From CAVYUC01 sp963771595 (GTDB taxonomy: Bacteria; Bacteroidota; Bacteroidia; Bacteroidales; Prolixibacteraceae), in the NCBI GenBank assembly GCA_963771595.1, contig CAVYUC010000005.1:25676-89675 (forward strand): DNA of 64,000 nucleotides, written 5' to 3'. The position numbers were made by a program, and so were the translations under genes. Below are positions 17,823 through 27,221 of this stretch, in pieces. The notes under the pieces were generated by a model. The model saw only the letters and a program-made list of their open reading frames with translations, was not told the DNA's origin and did no database searches. The number at the start of each line of letters is the position of its first letter. The first letter of the stretch is position 1.

Positions 17823-18279
17823 ATGACATTACAGGAAGCATATCAAATTATTCGAAGGTTTAAAAACTGAAAAAATTAAAAAATCTGAAATTAGAGTTTA
17901 TAACCAATTTCTTCATATTCTAACCGAATTGAAAAAAAGAGATTTCTCAAAAGATGAAATTCAATCCATTGAAGAGGAATTGGATGGTTTGAATTTAGGT
18001 TCGAATCCTGAGAACCAGGAAAAAATACTATCGCAAAGCACTTCATAAATTAAATGAGTACTTAAAAGATACATTTTCCCTGATACCAAATGGCTACTAT
18101 ACCACTTATCGGTATAGGCTATTGGAGTAGCCTTTGGGCCAGTTCTAGGAGTTCTTTTTGGGCAGTTTTTTGAAAAGTCTTTGGGCATTTCATTCGGAAT
18201 TAGCATCGGCATTATCATCGGCTTATTGGCTGGGCAATATTTGGATTCTCAGGCAAAAACTGCGGGAAACGTTCTTTAA
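17823..18279 (+). pseudogene. Decayed glycine-zipper membrane protein
   Basis: Starting at an ATG, the frames read MTLQEAYQII, then KTEKIKKSEIRVYNQFLHILTELKKRDFSKDEIQSIEEELD, then a C-terminal part VGIGVAFGPVLGVLFGQFFEKSLGISFGISIGIIIGLLAGQYLDSQAKTAGNVL. At least two frameshifts and stops separate the parts. The glycine-rich double helix resembles small glycine-zipper membrane proteins. It lies between the first sigma cassette and a hydrolase, so it may have been part of that regulon. No precise family is assigned. Confidence 0.5.
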
Positions 18280-18390
18280 CCTCCAATGCTGCGAACACCT
18301 TCCGTTACTAATTATTAGCACTATTTTTCTTTATACAGCACGGCTGAATACAGCTTTGGCTTAATCACTTACATTTAAAATTTAACGAAA

Positions 18391-19797
18391 ATGAAATCAT
18401 CTGTATTAACAACTATTTTAATAGCAATTTGCATGGTAAATGCCTTTTCTCAAAACCTCTCCGGTGTTTGGCATGGAAAGGCAAAAACTACGGATAACAA
18501 AGAAATTCTTTTTGTATTTCTTTTTGAAAACAATGCCAATGACTTAACTTCAACAATGGCTGTTCCTTCTTTTAATGTTTCCGACATCAAACCAAAAGCA
18601 ACCACTTTTGAAAATGGAAAATTAAGTATCGATGGTTCAAATGTGGGTATGAAATACGAGGGAAAATTAAACGAAACTACCCATCTGATAGAAGGTACGT
18701 ATACTGAAGGAGGTGTTTTACTTGCTTTAAACTTAAAAAAAGGGAATCCTGAAATGCCAAAAATTAACAGGCCCCAGGAACCTGTAAAACCTTATCCTTA
18801 TTACGAAGAACAAGTTATTTTTGAGAATCCTGAAGCAGGTATTAAGTTATCGGGAACATTTACAAGACCTAACCAAAAAGGAAAGTATCCGGTGGTTGTT
18901 TTAATAAGCGGAAGTGGCCGACATGACAGAGATGGAAGCATGATGACGCACCGGCCTTTTTTGGTATTGTCGGATTATCTTACACGAAAAGGCATAGCGG
19001 TGTTGCGCTACGATGACAGAGGATTTGGAGAATCTACCGGTGATTTTAGCAAAGCCACAACTGCCGATTTCGCACAAGATGTGATAAGTGCCGTTCATTA
19101 TTTAAAATCAAGAAACGACATCAACCCAAATCAAATAGGATTAATCGGGCATAGCGAAGGAGGTATTATTGCTCCACTGGCAGCAAATCAAACTTCAGAT
19201 ATTTCATTTATTGTAGCCTTGGCTGCCACAGGTATTCCGGGTAGTGAAGTAGCTGTTATGCAGGCCAAAACGTTAAGACCGTTTCCGGTTCCCGATGAAG
19301 ATAGATTTGCAGAGAATGTAAGAAAAACGATTCAGATTGCCACCTCAGATGCAGAAATGCCAGCCAAAAAAAGCGCATTAAATGCTCATAATGAAGCGTA
19401 CTTAAAACCGATATTAAAATTACTAGGTGCAACTGATGAAAACATTTCAAGCTTTATTGAAAAAGAAACGGAAACAGTTTTAAAACCATGGAATATTTAT
19501 TTCTACAACTATAATCCTTCTAGTGAATTTGAAAAATTACAAATACCTGTGCTCTCATTAAACGGAAGTAAGGATCAGCAGGTAGATGCTATCATAAATC
19601 AAAATGCCATACGCAATGCTTTAATTAAAGGAGAAAATAAAAACTACAAGATTGTTGAGTTGGAAAATTTAAACCATTTATTTCAGGAATGTGAAACAGG
19701 TAACATAAATGAATATAAAGAGATAGAACAAACAATGTCACCTAATGCATTGAATGAAATTTCTACCTGGATTTTGGGAAATATTCAGGTAAAATAA
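18391..19797 (+). CDS. Secreted two-domain alpha/beta hydrolase (serine esterase/aminopeptidase-like)
   Basis: 468 residues. A signal peptide (TTILIAICMVNAFSQ) is followed by a beta-rich domain at about 22-118 (GVWHGKAKTTDNKEILFVF, with FENGKLSIDGSN and IEGTYTEGG repeats) and then the hydrolase domain. The oxyanion loop is SGSGRHDRDG at 173-182, RYDDRGFGESTG at 206-217 is typical of the family, the nucleophile is S255 in GHSEGG, an aspartate lies in LNGSKDQQVD and a histidine in ENLNHLFQ. It should act in the periplasm or outside on an unknown ester or peptide. It stands between the two sigma cassettes; a damaged relative is at 14997-16285. Confidence 0.88.
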   Translation: MKSSVLTTILIAICMVNAFSQNLSGVWHGKAKTTDNKEILFVFLFENNANDLTSTMAVPSFNVSDIKPKATTFENGKLSIDGSNVGMKYEGKLNETTHLIEGTYTEGGVLLALNLKKGNPEMPKINRPQEPVKPYPYYEEQVIFENPEAGIKLSGTFTRPNQKGKYPVVVLISGSGRHDRDGSMMTHRPFLVLSDYLTRKGIAVLRYDDRGFGESTGDFSKATTADFAQDVISAVHYLKSRNDINPNQIGLIGHSEGGIIAPLAANQTSDISFIVALAATGIPGSEVAVMQAKTLRPFPVPDEDRFAENVRKTIQIATSDAEMPAKKSALNAHNEAYLKPILKLLGATDENISSFIEKETETVLKPWNIYFYNYNPSSEFEKLQIPVLSLNGSKDQQVDAIINQNAIRNALIKGENKNYKIVELENLNHLFQECETGNINEYKEIEQTMSPNALNEISTWILGNIQVK

Positions 19798-19878
19798 AAA
19801 GCTATTTTCTGTCATATTTCCTTAAAGTCAGTCACTAACTAAGTAGAGACAAAAAATAAACAATTAAATTTCAATAAA

Positions 19879-20097
19879 ATGGTAAACAAAAAAAAGAAAG
19901 TGAATCAAATTCTCACAAGAAATCAAATCATTAGCAGTATAATATGGGCTATTGTTATACTCGCATGCTCTTATAGCCTGGAAAGGTCAAATAAGGAAAT
20001 AATCTATATTCTTATAGCAGGATTCTTTGTTGAATTTCTCCGAATAACCTCATCAAACAAGGCTTTAAAAAAAGCCAACATACCAGAGGAAAATTGA
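19879..20097 (+). CDS. Small two-helix membrane protein, unknown
   Basis: 72 residues with a lysine-rich start (MVNKKKKVNQILTRN), two predicted transmembrane helices (IISSIIWAIVILACSYSL and IIYILIAGFFVEFLRI) and a short hydrophilic tail. I do not recognise the family. It sits alone between the hydrolase and the second sigma cassette and is read in the same direction. The frame is intact and begins with a normal ATG after an AT-rich leader, which argues for a real gene. Confidence 0.6.
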   Translation: MVNKKKKVNQILTRNQIISSIIWAIVILACSYSLERSNKEIIYILIAGFFVEFLRITSSNKALKKANIPEEN

Positions 20098-20239
20098 GAG
20101 GAATAAATTCAGGTTTGATTTTTTTAGTTTATCAGGCTGACAAAGAATGTATAAAAACCTGTTTTTAAACCTGTTGGTAAATAAAATTTAATAACTTCAT
20201 TTTTTGACAGATTTAAAGAGCAGATACAAATAATTTGAG

Positions 20240-20746
20240 ATGCCGCATAAATTGAAAATAAACTTTGAACGGATACTTGAGGAAAATAAGAATAAGATAT
20301 TCAGGATTTGCAGAATCTATGCTACTATTCCTATAGAACCTCAAGACCTCTTTCAGGAAGTTGTTTTTCAAATTTGGAAATCACTTGATAGTTTCAAAGG
20401 TCATTCATCGATAGATACCTGGGTGTATAAAATTACGATTAACGTCTGTTTACGTTCTAAAATTAAATTGGACAAGATTAATAATAAAACAGACCGATTT
20501 GAATCTATTCATTTTACAGCAGTAGAAAAAGAAATTGATGTTTCTGAACAAGAAAAATTCAATTATTTAAAAGAATGCATTTCAACTTTAAATGAGACTG
20601 ATACTTCGCTTATTGTACTTTATTTAGATGATTTATCATATAAAGATATTTCCATAATCACAGGATTATCGGAAAATCATATTGCAGTAAAAATGAAGAG
20701 AATCAGAAAAAAGTTATTTGAATGTATCACTTCAAAAATCAAATAA
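20240..20746 (+). CDS. ECF-type RNA polymerase sigma factor (second cassette)
   Basis: 168 residues. Region 2 reads IPIEPQDLFQEVVFQIWKSLDSFKGHSSIDTWVYKITINVCLRSKIK and region 4 reads LNETDTSLIVLYLDDLSYKDISIITGLSENHIAVKMKRIRKKLFE. The two share the same spacing and many words with the sigma at 16568 (FQIWKS/LQIWRS, TWVYKITINVCL/TWVYRISLNVCL), so they are paralogues. The membrane-protein gene begins one base after the stop. The cassette continues into an M23 peptidase gene. Confidence 0.9.
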   Translation: MPHKLKINFERILEENKNKIFRICRIYATIPIEPQDLFQEVVFQIWKSLDSFKGHSSIDTWVYKITINVCLRSKIKLDKINNKTDRFESIHFTAVEKEIDVSEQEKFNYLKECISTLNETDTSLIVLYLDDLSYKDISIITGLSENHIAVKMKRIRKKLFECITSKIK

Positions 20747-20747
20747 A

Positions 20748-21383
20748 ATGTTAGAACAAGAATTAAAAGATATTTGGAATAATTCGTCTCAAACTGCGCA
20801 TATTTCTATTGAGACATCTTATTTAATTAAGGAGTTGAATGCTAAAGTGAGTAACATTCAGAAATTAATTAGAATAAGAGATATAAGAGAGATTTCTGCC
20901 TCAGCGATTGGGATGCTTATTTTTTTGTACCTGCTTTATGAAATTCCTTTCCCGATTACCAGGTTAGCATGCTCTTTGTCCATTATTTGGTTTGCCTTTG
21001 TTATTTTCAAATTAAGAAAATATAAAACACAACACATAACAAGCCATTTGGATTTATCGGTGAAAAGTCAACTTGCTGACCAGAAAGCAGCTATGCAACA
21101 TCAGTCGGACTTATTAGATTCTATTGCTTATTGGTATGCAATACCTCCTTTTATAATTAATTGTATATTCCTTTTAGGTTTGGGGAATCCTGCAGATTAC
21201 AATTGGTCCAATAGCCTGGCAGAAAGCATCTTGCCTCTAACTTTCAATTTGAAAATAATAACAATAATAGGATTGGCTTTCTTTTATGCTTTTATTATTT
21301 GGATTAATAAAAGAACTTTAAACAAAGATGTAAAACCAATTATAGAAAGCATTGAAAAAATGGAACAACAAATAAATAAATAA
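20748..21383 (+). CDS. Four-helix membrane protein, putative anti-sigma partner (second cassette)
   Basis: 211 residues from the ATG at 20748, one base after the sigma stop. The layout is the same as the protein at 17043: a short soluble start containing ELKDIWNNSSQ (compare IENIWKEGF), two close transmembrane helices (REISASAIGMLIFLYLLYEI, ITRLACSLSIIWFAFVIF), a hydrophilic loop (TSHLDLSVKSQLADQKAAMQHQSDLLDS), two more helices, then a short coiled tail (IIESIEKMEQQINK). Sequence identity between the two partners is low while the architecture is the same. Function as anti-sigma is inferred from gene order. Confidence 0.7.
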   Translation: MLEQELKDIWNNSSQTAHISIETSYLIKELNAKVSNIQKLIRIRDIREISASAIGMLIFLYLLYEIPFPITRLACSLSIIWFAFVIFKLRKYKTQHITSHLDLSVKSQLADQKAAMQHQSDLLDSIAYWYAIPPFIINCIFLLGLGNPADYNWSNSLAESILPLTFNLKIITIIGLAFFYAFIIWINKRTLNKDVKPIIESIEKMEQQINK

Positions 21384-21392
21384 ATAATATCA

Positions 21393-22361
21393 ATGAAACA
21401 TATCATATTTATACTAATCGCCTTTTTATTAGTCAATAACATTTTTGCTCAAAAAGAGAGTGAAAAATCAAAAACTGTAGCAACCAATTTTCAACAAAAA
21501 TACAATGCCAATGATTATGAAGGTATTTATTTGATGTTTTCCAACGAAATGAAAAACTTTATGCCACAAGAAAAAACGTTGGCTTTTTTACGTGGATTAA
21601 ACTCAGAAGCTGGTGCTATCAAAACAAAATCTTTTGTGAAATACGAACAACCAAATGTAGCGTTGTACAAAACAACCTTTGAACGCATTGTAGTTGCTCT
21701 TTATATTTCTGTAGATGAAAATTCAAATATAAACGGATTAATGGTAAAACCTTTTAACGAAGAAAACTTGCCAGAGCTTACACGTAATGTTTCTAAATTA
21801 AGGCTCCCTTTTAATGAAGAATGGACAGTGCTTTGGGGAGGAGACATCAAGGAATTAAATTATCACGTGATTGATAAAGCTCAAAAAAATGCTTTTGATT
21901 TTGTAATTACAAATGAATTCGGTAAAAGCTATGAGAATGATGGAAAAACCAATGAAGATTTTTATGCCTTTGGGAAACAACTTATTGCACCAACAGACGG
22001 AGAGGTTGTATTAGTTGTAGATGGCATTAAAGATAATAAACCAGGAATACCAAATCCATTATATATACCAGGAAATACGGTTATAATAAAAACTAAGAAC
22101 AATGAGTACCTGTTTTTTGCACACTTCAAGCTTCACTCTATTGTTCTTAAGCAAGGACAAACGGTAAAACAAGGAGATTTATTAGGCTTATGTGGAAACT
22201 CTGGTAACTCTACAGAACCACATTTACATTTTCATATTCAAAATGTGGAGGATGTGAATAAAGCTACCGGCGCTAAATCCTACTTTGAAAGTATTATAGT
22301 AAATGGAGAGTTGAAAAAATATTATTCTCCTGTTAAAACTGAAAAAGTAAAAAATAAATGA
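21393..22361 (+). CDS. Secreted M23-type metallopeptidase with N-terminal DUF3887-like domain
   Basis: 322 residues. A signal peptide ends near NNIFAQ. A domain at about 25-125 (ATNFQQKYNANDYEGIYLMFSNEMKNFMPQEKTLAFLRGL) resembles DUF3887 stress or ligand-binding modules. The M23 beta-lytic core follows: YHVIDKAQKNAFDF (first zinc ligands H and D), APTDGEVVLVVDG, GNTVIIKT, and HLHFHI with the catalytic and zinc histidines. It should cleave peptidoglycan cross-bridges or peptides in the periplasm. It is nine bases after the second sigma cassette, and is therefore a likely member or target of that regulon. Confidence 0.88.
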   Translation: MKHIIFILIAFLLVNNIFAQKESEKSKTVATNFQQKYNANDYEGIYLMFSNEMKNFMPQEKTLAFLRGLNSEAGAIKTKSFVKYEQPNVALYKTTFERIVVALYISVDENSNINGLMVKPFNEENLPELTRNVSKLRLPFNEEWTVLWGGDIKELNYHVIDKAQKNAFDFVITNEFGKSYENDGKTNEDFYAFGKQLIAPTDGEVVLVVDGIKDNKPGIPNPLYIPGNTVIIKTKNNEYLFFAHFKLHSIVLKQGQTVKQGDLLGLCGNSGNSTEPHLHFHIQNVEDVNKATGAKSYFESIIVNGELKKYYSPVKTEKVKNK

Positions 22362-22369
22362 AATTTTTT

Positions 22370-22650
22370 TACATTAACAATCATTCAGAATAAAGAAGAA
22401 AAGGAAAAATTCGCTGGCAAGTCTCAATAACTTTGCTTGTTCTGTTCATATTTGGTTATTTATTAAACATCTCTTTTAGCAGAGAAGTCAAGCATGAACC
22501 ATTTGTTTTAAGAATGTGAAACTGGGCAATCAGCGAGTATGAATCTATAGCATAAACCATTTCTCCGTTAGCGCTAAAGGAAATTTTCGAATTGGATTTT
22601 TGAAATAATTCAGGAAAATTGAGAAAAGTAGAATTAATTAACAAATCCTA
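22370..22650 (+). pseudogene. Possible relic of a small membrane protein
   Basis: One frame reads WQVSITLLVLFIFGYLLNISFSREVKHEPFVLRM and then, across stops, WAISEYESIA, SPLALKEIFELDF and GKLRKVELINKS. A transmembrane helix followed by a hydrophilic domain is plausible, but no family is recognised and several stops interrupt it. Low-confidence relic. Confidence 0.25.
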
Positions 22651-22703
22651 AAAATTAATGATTCTCCGTATGCATACTTCAATAAACAAGTATTACATTG
22701 TGT

Positions 22704-22773
22704 TCCCGCAGATTCCGCAAATAAACGCAGATTTTCTATAAAATTTCCGCGAAAATCTGCGAAATCAGCGGGA
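22704..22773. repeat. 70-bp imperfect palindrome (REP-like element)
   Basis: The ends are TCCCGC and GCGGGA, and the two halves pair over almost the whole length with scattered mismatches (for example GATTCCGCA against TGCGAAATC and GCAGATTTT against AAAATCTGC). The words CGCAGATT and CGCGGAAA are typical of a repeat family seen between genes in many Bacteroidota. It lies in the 456-base gap before the esterase gene. Confidence 0.7.
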
Positions 22774-22817
22774 GATTCGGTATCAGGTATATATATGCAT
22801 TCATAAAAAACTATAAC

Positions 22818-24078
22818 ATGAAATTTGGACTACGTTTTTTTTTAATGGCAGGACTAATCATTCAACTTCAACAATTAGCGAATGCTCAAATAAACTCAAC
22901 GGATCAGTATTTAAGCAAAGTTGGAATTACAGACAGTATTAACTCCGGTTTTTTAAATGAATCCCGGGAGATATACATCCAGCTACCTGACGGTTATAAT
23001 CCTGAGAAAAACCAAAAATACCCGGTGGTTTACATTTTAGACGGGGAAATGTTTCTACCCACAGTTTATGATGTACAGAATTATTACAGTGGCGGATTTA
23101 CACCTGAAATGGTGTTAATCGGAATTTCGAATAATAAAAACAGGATAAGGGATTTAACCACATCCACCATAACAACAAAATACGGAATGCCATTTAATGA
23201 AGAAAACGGAGGGGCTGAAAATTTCTCTCAATTTATTGAAAAAGAACTTATTCCCTATATAGAAGACAACTATGCGGTAAGCAATTTCAGAACATTAATT
23301 GGCCATTCTTATGGTGGTTTGTTTACTATTTACGCACTTCTTAAAAACCCGAATTTATTTGCCAATTATCTGGCCATTGACCCAAGCCTGGATTGGGATG
23401 GACAAAAATTATTGAATGAATCGCAAAAAATACTTTCCTCGCAAAAATATGAAGGTAAGTCGTTATTTATGTCATTAAGCGGCCAATTGCACATGCAGGA
23501 TTCAAAAATTACAATAGACAATGTAATGCAGGATACAACTGACTTCACTTTATTTGCCCGCTCTAATATTGCCTTTTCAAACCTGGTAAGGCAAAATGCG
23601 AAAAACGGCTTGTCTTTTGATTGGAGATTTTATCCAAATGATATTCATGGCACTATTCCTTTTCCTTCTATCAGGGATGGATTAATTTCACTTTTTGAAT
23701 GGTATCAAATGGAAAACACCGACAAATTCAACTCATTTGACACACCAAAAGAAGAACTGATGGGCATAATAAAATACCGTGAAAAGAAGCTAAAAGACCA
23801 TTTTGGATATCCGGAACCACCCTATCCGGAAGAACTTTTAAATATGCTGGGGTATATGAATATGGACATGCAACAAATTGAAAAAGCAAAGATGTACTTT
23901 GAACTTGCCATTGAGTATTATCCTGAAAGTGCCAATGCCTGTGATTCCATGGCCGATTATTATGAAGCACAAGGTGGCTATCACCAATGCCATAAAATAT
24001 GTGAATAAAGCTTTTGAATTAAGTGGAAACGATTACTATAAAAACAGAATTGAAGAACTTAAAGACAAAAATAAATAA
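22818..24078 (+). pseudogene. Secreted esterase (IroE/Fes-like alpha/beta hydrolase) with TPR tail, frameshifted near its end
   Basis: A signal peptide (LMAGLIIQLQQLANAQ) is followed by an esterase-D-like hydrolase: REIYIQLPDGYNPEKNQKYPVVYILDGEMF, nucleophile GHSYGGLFTIYAL, NDIHGTIPFPS with the histidine. After it comes a tetratricopeptide-like tail (IEKAKMYFELAIEYYPESANACDSMADYYEAQG). A one-base shift near 23970 (aaggtgg) moves the last repeat, NAIKYVNKAFELSGNDYYKNRIEELKDKNK, into another frame. The catalytic domain is untouched, so the 396-residue product ending at 24008 may still work. Rejoined length is about 419 residues. The substrate is unknown; siderophore or short-chain esters are family precedents. 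Confidence 0.75.
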
Positions 24079-24147
24079 AAAGTAATCAGCGGGAGAAGAG
24101 CATCTTCGTGAAGCACTTCCCAATTGGAAGAGGACTAATTTGATTGA

Positions 24148-26205
24148 TTACACCAGTCCTTTATTCTCCAGTTGCTTCTCCAGTATTTCATGTTTCTTCC
24201 AAAACCGGGTTTCAATTTTTTGGATGACCCCTTCAAACTCCGGATGGTTTTTCAGTGGTTTCAGCAGCGGTTCCTTTTTCAGAAACAGCAAAACCCAATA
24301 CTGATAATTATCCTGCGTGGCGAAAATTTTGAGTTGCTCAATTGCCTTGTCATATTTCCCTTCATAACAGTATTTTACTGCCATGCTGACACTCTTATAA
24401 ATGGACTGGTCGTTTTCGCAATATACTGCATAGGCATCGAAAAATTTTGCGGCCTTTTCATCCAGTCCCTTCTTTTTGTAAACCAGGGCAATCTTAACAT
24501 CTTCCTGCGGATAAATATCCAGACCGTTTCTTTCCCTGGCCTTCACAAATTTTTCATAATAATAAAAGGCACTGTCGAATTCTTCCTGCGTAATAGTGGA
24601 ATTTCGCCACTTCCTGCAAAATGTCCAGCCGGGCAGTGTCCTTGTTCCATTCCTTTAACAATAATTTTTGGGTTTGTTTTATGTTACCGTCTTTGGCGAA
24701 CAGGATGTATGCTTTTAACATTGGCGAATAATAATTATCAGGATTATAATCCAGCGATCGGTTGATATAGGTAGTCGCCTCATCAACAAAACCGTTTTGA
24801 ATAAACGCGTTGCTTAGGTTTAAATAAATATAGCTTTTGGTAATTGAATCGTAAGCCGCTATATCAAGTTGTATCCCTTTTAAAGCATAGGTCAGATATT
24901 TTTCCGTATTGGGAATTTCATTGGAATATAAACTAGCAAGCATTTGAACTACAGATGATGAATTAGGATTGTATTCCAGGGCTTTCTCCAGATGAGGCAG
25001 CGCTAACCTGTATTCCTTAATTTGCATGTAATACAGCGCTTTTGCGATAAGACTTTCGGCAGATTTAGCATTGTATAACAACGCCTTATCTGCATTATTG
25101 TTAATTTGCTCTGTATATTGTTTTTGCTTTTGAAATTGGTCGAGATGGTAATAGGAAAATGCAATATAGGCATAAGCCAACGCAAATTGCGGATCTTGTT
25201 CTATGGCTTTTTCAAACAGTGAAATGGCTTCTGTTAATCCTTCCTTTGTTCCCGTGTTATACGGTTCAAGTGCCTGAAGGTAATAATCGTATGCCTCTAA
25301 ATTTTCAGTAGGTATTTTCTCAATTTGTTGTCGTTCGGCGGGTGTCACCGTTGCCTCAATAGCATCTGCAATTTTTCGGGCCACTTCATTTTGCAGCGCA
25401 AATACATCTTCCACTTCTCGACTATATTGTTCACTCCAAACCGGCCGGTCGTCTATAGCTTCAATCAACTGGATATTGAGCAACACCTGATTTCCCATGC
25501 GCTGGCCACTGCCCTCAACCACATAATTCACATTCAGTTCTTCAGCTATTTCCGGAATGCCTTTATTCGTATTTCTGTACTTCTCGGCCGAGGTTCTGCT
25601 GATGACACGCAAGTCTGCAATTTTTTGCAGGTTATTCAACGTAGATTCCATGAGCCCGTTAACGAAATAAAGGTTTAACGTATCACTGCTTTCATTTTTG
25701 AAAGGTAATACCGCAATCGATTTTTCAAATTCGGTGGTAACTGTACTTTTTTTACTGAAAAGTAAAACGGATAGAACGATTACTACCAGAAACGCTGCTG
25801 TTAATATATGCCATTTGTATTTGGTGAAAACATTTGACCTGAACAGCTTCGTTTTCATCTGGCAATTTCCCTTTTCTTATCTCTCCGGGTGAATACCCAT
25901 ACTGTTCCCGAAAGCATTTTATAAAATAGGATGTGTTTCCAAAACCTATCTGATACGAAATCTCGGAAACAGTCAAAGTAGTCCTGCTTCAGCATCTCCA
26001 TACCTTTTATTAGACGAACCTGACGAATAAATTGACTCGCAGAAAGCTGAGTTTGCGTTTTGATTTTTCGCAGTAAGCTGGAACGGCTCATATTCATAGC
26101 TTCGGCCAATTCGGAAACTCCAAATTGCTCATTCGAGATGTTTTCCAAAATAATCGCTTCCGCCTTTTCAATGAAGTCTGAACCAAACCCTGATGTATTC
26201 GACAT
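24148..26205 (-). pseudogene. Membrane-anchored HTH (AraC-type)-TPR regulator, broken by three frameshifts
   Basis: Read from 26205 leftwards: an AraC-type DNA-binding domain (VSELAEAMNMSRSSLLRKIKTQTQLSASQFIRQVRLIKGMEML, then in another frame LTVSEISYQIGFGNTSYFIKCFREQYGYSPGEIRKG). Next, in a third frame, come a transmembrane helix (WHILTAAFLVVIVLSVLLF), a TolB/FlgO-like domain (KSIAVLPFKNESSDTLNLYFVNGLMESTLNNL...LRVISRTSAEKYRNT) and about eight TPR units. The last 132 residues are in yet another frame after about 24560. Joined, it is the fused HTH-TM-TPR protein known from Bacteroidota genomes, about 680 residues. Breaks lie near 26000, 25840 and 24565. It is convergent with the esterase gene. 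Confidence 0.75.
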
Positions 26206-26280
26206 GCTTATTCTTATTCAAACGAAAGTAGAAAAATTTATGCAAAAGTATACAAAGTCAATGTCTGATTTAATAACAGA

Positions 26281-26325
26281 CTTCGACTACGCTCAGTCTG
26301 ACAGTCACCCTGAGCGTAGTCGAAG
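26281..26325. repeat. Perfect 16-bp inverted repeat hairpin
   Basis: CTTCGACTACGCTCAG at 26281-26296 and its exact complement at 26310-26325 flank a 13-base loop. The words CTTCGACTACGCTCAG and CTGAGCGTAGTCGAAG are a dispersed intergenic repeat I have seen in many Bacteroidota and metagenome contigs. It lies between the divergent HTH-TPR relic and the ankyrin gene, so it is not placed as a terminator of either. Confidence 0.75.
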
Positions 26326-26461
26326 GGTGTTTTATTATCGCTATGCTTTCAAATTTCTTACCTGGCAAAAAGACCTCTTGCTTCAAATTTGTTATTTGTG
26401 CTTCATACTTTTTATGCCTGATTCAAACTTAACATTTTTGGCTGCATACCTCTTAGGTCTT

Positions 26462-26485
26462 GCATTCGCGAATGCTTCATCTTTG
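26462..26485 (+). promoter_or_regulatory. Palindromic operator and near-consensus -7 box before the ankyrin gene
   Basis: GCATTCGCGAATGC (26462-26475) is a perfect 14-base palindrome. It is followed at 26478 by CATCTTTG, one base away from TAnnTTTG. The ankyrin lipoprotein ATG is at 26526. This could be a repressor site overlapping the promoter spacer; inference from position only. Confidence 0.35.
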
Positions 26486-26525
26486 TAAAACAAATTTCAA
26501 AGTCAAAAATTTAAAATTTACAATC

Positions 26526-27125
26526 ATGAAAAATCTAAAAAGAATTTCTTTAAAAATGTTAGTGAAATTTTCGTTTGTTATCCTTTTACTTTTAAGCGCA
26601 TGTGCTCCGTCAGGTGGAAGCAACAATAGCCAGCCGGAAAAAAATGTCAAAACGAAGCCAATAACAGAAACGCCAAAAATGGACCTTCAAACAGCAATCG
26701 TATCCGGCAACCTCGAAGTAGTTAAACAACACATTGAAGCAGGAACTGATATTAATATGAAAGATCCGATGAGCGGTTCAACACCTTTAATCACTGCTGC
26801 AACCTTCGGCAAAACAGCTATTGCCAAAGCATTAATTGATGCGAATGCTGATCCGGACATTAAAAATAACGAAGGATCGACTGCCTTGCATGCTGCTGCA
26901 TTCTTTTGTCGTATTGAAATTGTGCAGATGCTGATTGATGCCGGTGCTGACAAATCCATAAAAAACAACCATGCAGCAACTGCCAGACAATCTGTTATGG
27001 GTCCGTTTACTGAAATGAAACCCATCTACGAAATGATCCAGAAGCAATTAGAGCCAACTGGATTAAAACTTGACATGAACGAAGTAGAAATGGCCCGCCC
27101 GGTTATTGCCATGATGTTACAGTAA
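26526..27125 (+). CDS. Ankyrin-repeat lipoprotein
   Basis: 199 residues from the ATG at 26526. A basic start (MKNLKRISLKMLVK) precedes a hydrophobic stretch and lipobox LLLSAC. After a linker (SGGSNNSQPEKNVKTK) come three ankyrin repeats: DLQTAIVSGNLEVVKQHIEAGTDIN, GSTPLITAATFGKTAIAKALIDANADPD and GSTALHAAAFFCRIEIVQMLIDAGADKS. It should be anchored in the inner or outer membrane and mediate protein contacts. It is followed, 96 bases on, by a serine hydrolase gene in the same direction. An upstream frame from 26460 is open but would hide the lipobox, so I reject that start. Confidence 0.85.
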   Translation: MKNLKRISLKMLVKFSFVILLLLSACAPSGGSNNSQPEKNVKTKPITETPKMDLQTAIVSGNLEVVKQHIEAGTDINMKDPMSGSTPLITAATFGKTAIAKALIDANADPDIKNNEGSTALHAAAFFCRIEIVQMLIDAGADKSIKNNHAATARQSVMGPFTEMKPIYEMIQKQLEPTGLKLDMNEVEMARPVIAMMLQ

Positions 27126-27221
27126 CCAAATTAGCCAGCATTTGTTTCGTTTGAAATACAAATGCAACAAAGTTGAAAAGAGACTGTTATAAATGCATCA
27201 TTCTGAAAACAAATCGAAAAA

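Noticed and set aside
24172..24765. Plus-strand open frame of 197 codons
   Set aside because: It is antisense to the TPR part of the HTH-TPR relic, whose reverse-strand protein has clear repeat structure.
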